From Gammaproteobacteria bacterium (GTDB lineage Bacteria > Pseudomonadota > Gammaproteobacteria > Pseudomonadales > Halieaceae), in NCBI GenBank assembly GCA_030426545.1, contig JAUHYL010000018.1, positions 1-60,371 on the forward strand: a stretch of 60,371 nt of DNA, written 5' to 3'. Both the position numbers and the translations under genes were made by a program. Positions 55,615-60,371 of this stretch are shown here, piece by piece. How positions within the stretch are numbered: the stretch's first letter is position 1; every line of letters starts with the position of its first letter. A model generated the notes under the pieces. It saw nothing but the letters and a program-made list of their open reading frames with translations. It did not search any database and was not told the origin of the DNA.

Positions 55615-57651
55615 TCAGGAGAATGGAAACGGCGCCTGCCCGTCAAAATGGGGGCCGGCGAGTTGGGGTACCGTTCCGCCGTCCCACAGCGGCAGGTCAA
55701 ACCGGGCGGTGTAGCGAATCTGTGGCGGGGTTGTGAAGTCCTCGCGGCAATCCTCCAGCGCGACCATTTGCACCGTGAGTTGTTCGCTACTGAACCGTGC
55801 CAGGCCGTAGCCATTCACGGTGGTGTCGGTATACATGAGACCCGTATTGGCGCTGTTGGGCCCCAGCCAGCGTGCCGCGGCCCGCAGCCCGCTGCGGGCG
55901 TAAATCGATGCCGCCAGCACGCCGTCGAGCATCGACATGTGCCAGACCGGCTCCAGCGGTGCTCCCGGCTCAGTTTCCGTAAACACCAGTGAGCTGAATC
56001 CGCCGTGGCTCTCGCGCGCGGCCGCCACCAGATCGCCGAACACCGGCGAGGAACTCAATCCTGCTACGGTGAAATCCACGGTCACGGCGGGTGCATCAGG
56101 CTGCGAGGCCGAGCGGTTCACAATCCCTGCGCCGTGCATGTGATGATCGCCTGACAGCGACACTACACCGCCAATGCGCCGTTCGCTGATGGCATCCATC
56201 AGGTACGCCTGCTCCGATGGGTAACCCCCCCAGGCATCCAGATTGATGAGGCTGTCCTCGTAGTCTGTGAAGGGCAGGGTGGACATGTCCAGGCGCATGG
56301 GCAACAGCGGCAGGGAGTTACCCCACAGCTTCCAGGTTGCGCGCGACTCGCCCAGCGTATCCAGCAGCCACTCGCGCTGCTCGGCGCCCAGTAGCGTGCC
56401 CGCCGGTCGCCGCTGTGCCGGGTTGGGCGTGGTGCCGTCGCCATAGGGCAGTGTCGGCGGCGGTTTGCCGCCGTCATAGTCCTGCCCGGCATCGCAGATC
56501 TCCACGAGTTTCACCGTGTTCAGTGGCAGATCCAGGGTTTCGGCGAATCCTTCCGCAAGGCACGGTGGACTGCGGTAGCTGCGCGTGTCGGTCAGCACCA
56601 CATCCACCAGGCTTCCCCAGCGCAGTCTGCGGTAGATGCACAGGCTGTCTATTGCGGTGCGGTTGTCCTGTTCATCGCCTGCGCCGAGGGCGCCGGCTTG
56701 AAAGCCGCGAGCGGGCTGCCCCTGTAGTTCGTCCAGCACCGCCGGCATGAATTCAAACCAGGCCTGGTTGGCGCGCAGCTTGCGCGCCGGATCCAACCGG
56801 TGTTCGCCGTGGTAGGTGGAGTAGCTCTGGTAATTGTCATTGGCGTATTCATGGTCGTCCCAGGTGCAGACAAATGGCCAGCGTGCGCGCGCTTCCTGCA
56901 GGTGTGGGTCGCTGAGGTAAACCTTGTACAGGTGGCGATAGTCCGCCAGCGAAACGGCATAGCGGTTTTCATCGGTGTCCACACCGTCCGGCAGGTCCGG
57001 CACGCGGCGCGCCTGCGGTGAGCCATCGACGCGTGTATGCCAGCTACGCTCGTAGATGAAGTCGCCCAGGTGCAATACAAAGTCGATCTGTTCTTCCACC
57101 GCTGCCGCCCTGTCTTCGGCGATCATGCGCGCCCAGCCACCGAAGTGGGCCTGCTCGTAACTCTGGCAACTGGTGAAGGCGACGTTCGCGGTGCGGGCGC
57201 TGTCGGCGGGCGGTGCAGTACGGGTGCGGCCGATGCGCGAAAACGTATTGTTGGCCGCGCGAAAGCGGTAGTAGTAGCGACTGTCTGCCTGCAGGCCGTT
57301 GACGTATGCGCGCACCGTGTAGTCGGCTTCCGCCGTGCAGGCAACCGGGGTTGAGAGCACCTTTTGCGTAAACGCTTCGTCCTGTGCCAGTTCCAGTAGC
57401 AAATTCACCGCCGTGTCGGTATCGGTCTCAGGCACTGCCCGCGTCCACAGCATAATCGCGTCCGGCTGCGGGTCGGCCGAGGCCACGCCCTGCTCAAAGC
57501 CGGCGGCACTCAGGGTGGTGGGTAAGCTTGATGGGCTCGCGGAGGGGGCGTCCGGTGTGGTGTCGTCGGCAGCCAGCGGCACTGGAGCGGCGGTAAGGAA
57601 GAAAGTGCTGCTGGATAACAGGCCCAGCATCTCGCGGCGGGTGATCGGCAT
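55615..57651 (-). CDS. PhoD-like alkaline phosphatase/phosphodiesterase (Tat-exported)
   Basis: A 678-residue exported metallophosphatase. The N-terminus [10 protein letters not shown] is a twin-arginine signal, followed by a hydrophobic stretch. A PhoD N-terminal Ig-like domain ([21 protein letters not shown]) precedes the catalytic region with [27 protein letters not shown] and LSGDHHMHG metal-binding blocks. It likely releases phosphate from phosphodiesters at the cell surface. GGAG before the ATG at 57651 decides the start. It is divergent from msrA. Confidence 0.9.
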   Translation of the reverse strand: MPITRREMLGLLSSSTFFLTAAPVPLAADDTTPDAPSASPSSLPTTLSAAGFEQGVASADPQPDAIMLWTRAVPETDTDTAVNLLLELAQDEAFTQKVLSTPVACTAEADYTVRAYVNGLQADSRYYYRFRAANNTFSRIGRTRTAPPADSARTANVAFTSCQSYEQAHFGGWARMIAEDRAAAVEEQIDFVLHLGDFIYERSWHTRVDGSPQARRVPDLPDGVDTDENRYAVSLADYRHLYKVYLSDPHLQEARARWPFVCTWDDHEYANDNYQSYSTYHGEHRLDPARKLRANQAWFEFMPAVLDELQGQPARGFQAGALGAGDEQDNRTAIDSLCIYRRLRWGSLVDVVLTDTRSYRSPPCLAEGFAETLDLPLNTVKLVEICDAGQDYDGGKPPPTLPYGDGTTPNPAQRRPAGTLLGAEQREWLLDTLGESRATWKLWGNSLPLLPMRLDMSTLPFTDYEDSLINLDAWGGYPSEQAYLMDAISERRIGGVVSLSGDHHMHGAGIVNRSASQPDAPAVTVDFTVAGLSSSPVFGDLVAAARESHGGFSSLVFTETEPGAPLEPVWHMSMLDGVLAASIYARSGLRAAARWLGPNSANTGLMYTDTTVNGYGLARFSSEQLTVQMVALEDCREDFTTPPQIRYTARFDLPLWDGGTVPQLAGPHFDGQAPFPFS

Positions 57652-57708
57652 GTTGCTCTCCAAGGGGGGTGGATTACTTTAGCCGAATTGTGGCTATACT
57701 TGCAGCCC

Positions 57709-58368
57709 ATGAGCCTGTTTGGAAAACGTGCAATGCCAATGCCGACGAAAGAGACGGCGCTTCCCGGCCGGGATGAAGCGATGCCCGTGCCGCCGGCACA
57801 TTACGTCAACGGTAATCCATTACAGGGGCCATACCCTGCACACCTGCAGCGGGCAATGTTTGGTATGGGCTGTTTCTGGGGTGTAGAGCGCAAGTTCTGG
57901 CAGTTGGAGGGGGTGTACACAACCGCCGTCGGCTATGCGGCCGGACTGACCCCCAATCCCACCTACCAGGAAGTCTGTACCGGGCTGACCGGCCATAACG
58001 AGGTTGTCCTGATGGTATTTGATCCCGACGTGATCACTTATGCGCAGTTGTTGAAAGCGTTCTGGGAGGGGCATGATCCAACACAGGGCATGCGTCAGGG
58101 CAACGACGTGGGTACCCAGTACCGCAGTGGCATTTACACCTTCGACGAGGCGCAGGCGGCCCAGGCGCATGCCTCCAGAACCGACTACCAGCAGGCACTG
58201 CATGACGCCGGCTTCGGTGACGTCAGTACCGAGATTATCCCGGCGCCCGAGTTTTATTTCGCCGAGGACTACCATCAGCAATATCTGGCCAAGAATCCGG
58301 GGGGTTACTGCGGCCTTGGCGGTACCGGGGTGGGCTGTGCTGTCGGCCTGGGCGTGGCCGGCGACTGA
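57709..58368 (+). CDS. msrA: peptide-methionine (S)-S-oxide reductase MsrA
   Basis: A 219-residue enzyme repairing methionine-S-sulfoxide. The catalytic [11 protein letters not shown] block holds the nucleophilic Cys; [15 protein letters not shown] and [13 protein letters not shown] form the substrate pocket, and resolving Cys residues are in the [12 protein letters not shown] tail. It belongs to the long E. coli-type form. Start chosen at the ATG at 57709. Probably cytoplasmic, as no signal peptide is seen. Confidence 0.95.
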   Translation: MSLFGKRAMPMPTKETALPGRDEAMPVPPAHYVNGNPLQGPYPAHLQRAMFGMGCFWGVERKFWQLEGVYTTAVGYAAGLTPNPTYQEVCTGLTGHNEVVLMVFDPDVITYAQLLKAFWEGHDPTQGMRQGNDVGTQYRSGIYTFDEAQAAQAHASRTDYQQALHDAGFGDVSTEIIPAPEFYFAEDYHQQYLAKNPGGYCGLGGTGVGCAVGLGVAGD

Positions 58369-58462
58369 AGTGGGCGGGCTGTCGAGCGCCGCATTTCCAG
58401 CTGCCAGTGTGGCGGGCTAAAGCCGGGCTGATTTAGGGGGCACTGGTTCAAGGAGTCAGTGT

Positions 58463-58489
58463 TTGCCAATAATAATACGATTGTATTAA
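58463..58489 (+). promoter_or_regulatory. putative promoter overlapped by a 16-base palindrome before the sulfotransferase gene
   Basis: TTGCCA (58463-58468) and TATTAA (58484-58489) resemble -35 and -10 boxes, though only 15 bases apart. TAATACGATTGTATTA (58473-58488), with perfect 6-base arms, covers the spacer and -10. This layout suits repression by a dimeric regulator such as a TetR-family protein; no regulator gene is visible in the window. Confidence 0.5.
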
Positions 58490-58564
58490 AACATGGCGCT
58501 GCCTATAGTGCCCGGCACGTAACGCTTACTGTGCTGTTTCCTTCTCATTCCCGGGAGAAGCTGG

Positions 58565-59833
58565 ATGTCTGACACCCTCCGCATCGACGACCTCGCGCAG
58601 CCCGTGCTCAGCGAAGAGCAACAAGCGGTGCTGGCCTTTGGTGAAACGCTCGATGTCTCGCTGCAGCCTGATGACATTCTGAGTGAGGCGCGGCAATCGC
58701 TGGGACTGGAGGATTTTGGCCCACAGGATTTTGTTGCGCGCCTTGCCTTGCTCTGCGACGAGTGGGGCAGTGACGCGGGGCTCAACAACCTGGGCCGGCT
58801 TAGCCTGCGCAACAAGCTGTTGCTGTTCGCAAAAAACCGCCTGTTGATCCACGATCTGCTCAAGCGCCACCCTGAAATTCATGACGTGGAGATCCGGGCG
58901 CCGATCATCGTGGCCGGTCTCCCTCGCTCTGGCACCACGCACTTGCTCAACCTGATGGCAGCGGACAGTCGTTTGCGTGCCTTGCCGCTGTGGGAATCCT
59001 ACGAGCCGGTACCCACACCGGGCGAGGAGACGCGTGCGGACGGAGTAGATCCCCGCTACCAGCGCTGCGCCGATCAGTGGGCGACCATGCAGCAGATGAC
59101 GCCCCTGCTGGCGGCCATGCACCCGATGAATCCCGATCACATCCACGAAGAACTGGAACTGATGGGGCCTGACTATGCCTCCTACAATTTTGAGTGGTTG
59201 AGCATGTGCCCCCGCTGGCGTGATCACTACTATGCGACGGATCAGACCCCGCATTACGAGTACATGAAAACGGTGCTGAGAATCCTCACCTGGCAAGACG
59301 GCGATACCGACGGTTCGCGCACGCGCTGGGTTCTGAAGTGCCCGCAGCATCTTGAACAGCTGCCCGTGCTGCGCGCGGTATTCCCGGATGCGACGGTGGC
59401 CATCACTCACCGTGACCCGGTGGCAGTCATCCAGTCGGCCGCCACCATGCTTGCCTACGGCCAGCGTATGTCGCGCACCGGCGTGGATACGCACAGCATC
59501 GTACAGTACTGGTCCGATCGCGTATTGCACCTGCTGCAGGCCTGCGCGCGGGACAGGGCAGTATGGCCTGCTGCGCAGAGCATCGATGTGCTTTTCCATG
59601 AGTTCATGGCTGATGATATCGGGATGGTAGAGCAGATTTATGCGAAAGCGAACCTGCCCATTAGCGCAGCGGCACGCGCACAGCTCGATACGTTCCTGCG
59701 CGACCACCCGCGCGGTAAACACGGGCGCATTGTCTACAATCTGCAGGATGATTTCGGTGTAAGCCCCGAGCAGCTGCGCGAACACTTTGATTTCTATTTC
59801 AGGCAGTTTCCTGTGCGGCCGGAAGTGCAGTAA
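58565..59833 (+). CDS. sulfotransferase-family protein
   Basis: A 422-residue soluble protein. The PAPS 5'-phosphosulfate loop is LPRSGTTHLLNL at 119-130, later RWVLKCPQHLEQLPVL and ITHRDPVAVIQS supply the 3'-phosphate-binding Arg/Ser region. An N-terminal helical part of about 110 residues is common in the large bacterial sulfotransferase_3 group. Acceptor unknown. It lies behind a palindromic promoter and 95 bases before an MBL-fold gene. Confidence 0.82.
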   Translation: MSDTLRIDDLAQPVLSEEQQAVLAFGETLDVSLQPDDILSEARQSLGLEDFGPQDFVARLALLCDEWGSDAGLNNLGRLSLRNKLLLFAKNRLLIHDLLKRHPEIHDVEIRAPIIVAGLPRSGTTHLLNLMAADSRLRALPLWESYEPVPTPGEETRADGVDPRYQRCADQWATMQQMTPLLAAMHPMNPDHIHEELELMGPDYASYNFEWLSMCPRWRDHYYATDQTPHYEYMKTVLRILTWQDGDTDGSRTRWVLKCPQHLEQLPVLRAVFPDATVAITHRDPVAVIQSAATMLAYGQRMSRTGVDTHSIVQYWSDRVLHLLQACARDRAVWPAAQSIDVLFHEFMADDIGMVEQIYAKANLPISAAARAQLDTFLRDHPRGKHGRIVYNLQDDFGVSPEQLREHFDFYFRQFPVRPEVQ

Positions 59834-59928
59834 CACCTTGTAGGTAAACAGTCCTAGATTGCGCGAATTGCAATCCAGTAAACGCGGCATTGGCAGGGCC
59901 AGTTACCGCCGTTAATCGGAGAACGCTA

Positions 59929-60371
59929 ATGCGAAACCCCGTGCACAAGTCCAGACCCGTTGAGCCCAACCCGGCGCGGTTCGGTGGGCAGCGTATCAAT
60001 GACTTTATCGTGCTGTCGGAGGCGTTCTCGAATGCCTACCTCATCACGACTGCCGAGGGTAACGTGCAATTGAACGCCGGCATGGGCATAGAAGCGCCTG
60101 TGATCGCGTCGAACTTCAGGGAGTTCAGCGAAGCACCGTTGCATTCACTCATACTGACCCAGGGTCACGTCGATCACCTGGGGGGCACCGCGTATTTTCG
60201 CGAGAACAACCCCGGGCTGAGGGTGATCGCCGGTGCCAACAACCCAGAACACCAGGCGTACGACACACGCCTGGCCACCTTTCGCGCCAATCGCTCGGCC
60301 TTTGCCTTTACCTCGAAATTTGGCAGTGCGTTTCAGTACTACGCCGAACACGGGCTAACCGAGTTCCCTGC
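59929..60371 (+). CDS. MBL-fold hydrolase, 3' truncated, with altered metal motif
   Basis: The first 147 residues of a metallo-beta-lactamase-fold protein. The strand pair VLSEAFSNAYLITTAEG and LTQGHVDHLGGTAYF matches the fold. The usual HxHxDH motif reads Q78-G-H80-V-D82-H83, so the first His is Gln. GGAG lies ahead of the ATG. It is on the same strand as the sulfotransferase gene, and may share a pathway. The rest lies outside the window. Confidence 0.75.
   Translation, partial: MRNPVHKSRPVEPNPARFGGQRINDFIVLSEAFSNAYLITTAEGNVQLNAGMGIEAPVIASNFREFSEAPLHSLILTQGHVDHLGGTAYFRENNPGLRVIAGANNPEHQAYDTRLATFRANRSAFAFTSKFGSAFQYYAEHGLTEFP

Overview
This window looks like chromosomal DNA of a marine gammaproteobacterium, most like the Halieaceae/OM60-NOR5 or neighbouring Cellvibrionales-type lineages. 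That placement is an inference. It rests on the classic gammaproteobacterial order rpsB-tsf-pyrH-frr-uppS-cdsA-dxr-rseP-bamA-skp-lpxD-fabZ-lpxA-lpxB-rnhB-dnaE, on dapA-bamC, on the succinylase lysine pathway, and on a downstream accessory set rich in SDR oxidoreductases, acyl-CoA dehydrogenases, a sulfatase and a sulfotransferase. The DNA is moderately GC-rich, is densely packed with genes, and uses GTG or TTG starts often. I see no tRNA, rRNA, insertion sequence, prophage or CRISPR array.

Region 1 (1-9.3 kb) is mixed housekeeping: a truncated gene end, a DUF3806 exported protein, dapA-bamC, a WalJ/YycJ-like metallo-hydrolase, an LRR lipoprotein with an LpxL-like acyltransferase, a class III nucleotide cyclase homologue directly followed by a class I-like HD phosphodiesterase, rsmJ and an SDR. 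Region 2 (9.3-17.3 kb, minus strand) is the run map-glnD-dapC-nth-arsC-like-dapD-dapE. With dapA it gives most of the succinylase branch of lysine/diaminopimelate synthesis, beside the PII nitrogen sensor enzyme. Region 3 (17.4-36.2 kb, plus strand) is the translation, isoprenoid, phospholipid, outer-membrane assembly and lipid A superoperon ending in rnhB and dnaE. It has a putative S2 leader, a terminator/attenuator before tsf, a strong terminator after tsf, and a repeat-rich pyrH-frr spacer.

Region 4 (36.2-60.4 kb) is accessory. It holds SDRs, DUF1244, a CaiB-type CoA transferase convergent with HMG-CoA lyase, a secreted arylsulfatase with a DUF2141 protein, a ketosteroid-isomerase-like protein plus two paired acyl-CoA dehydrogenases, two more SDRs (one resembling 3beta/17beta-hydroxysteroid dehydrogenase) with an EthD protein, a DegS-like protease with a DUF1499 protein, an SGNH hydrolase, HtpX, and a J-domain/VWA/small-protein locus. 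It ends with PhoD, MsrA, a sulfotransferase-family protein and a truncated metallo-beta-lactamase-fold gene. The most interesting hypotheses are a linked nucleotide cyclase/phosphodiesterase pair and a steroid (or other polycyclic) catabolism cluster with operator-like palindromes. Both are inferences from motifs and neighbourhood.
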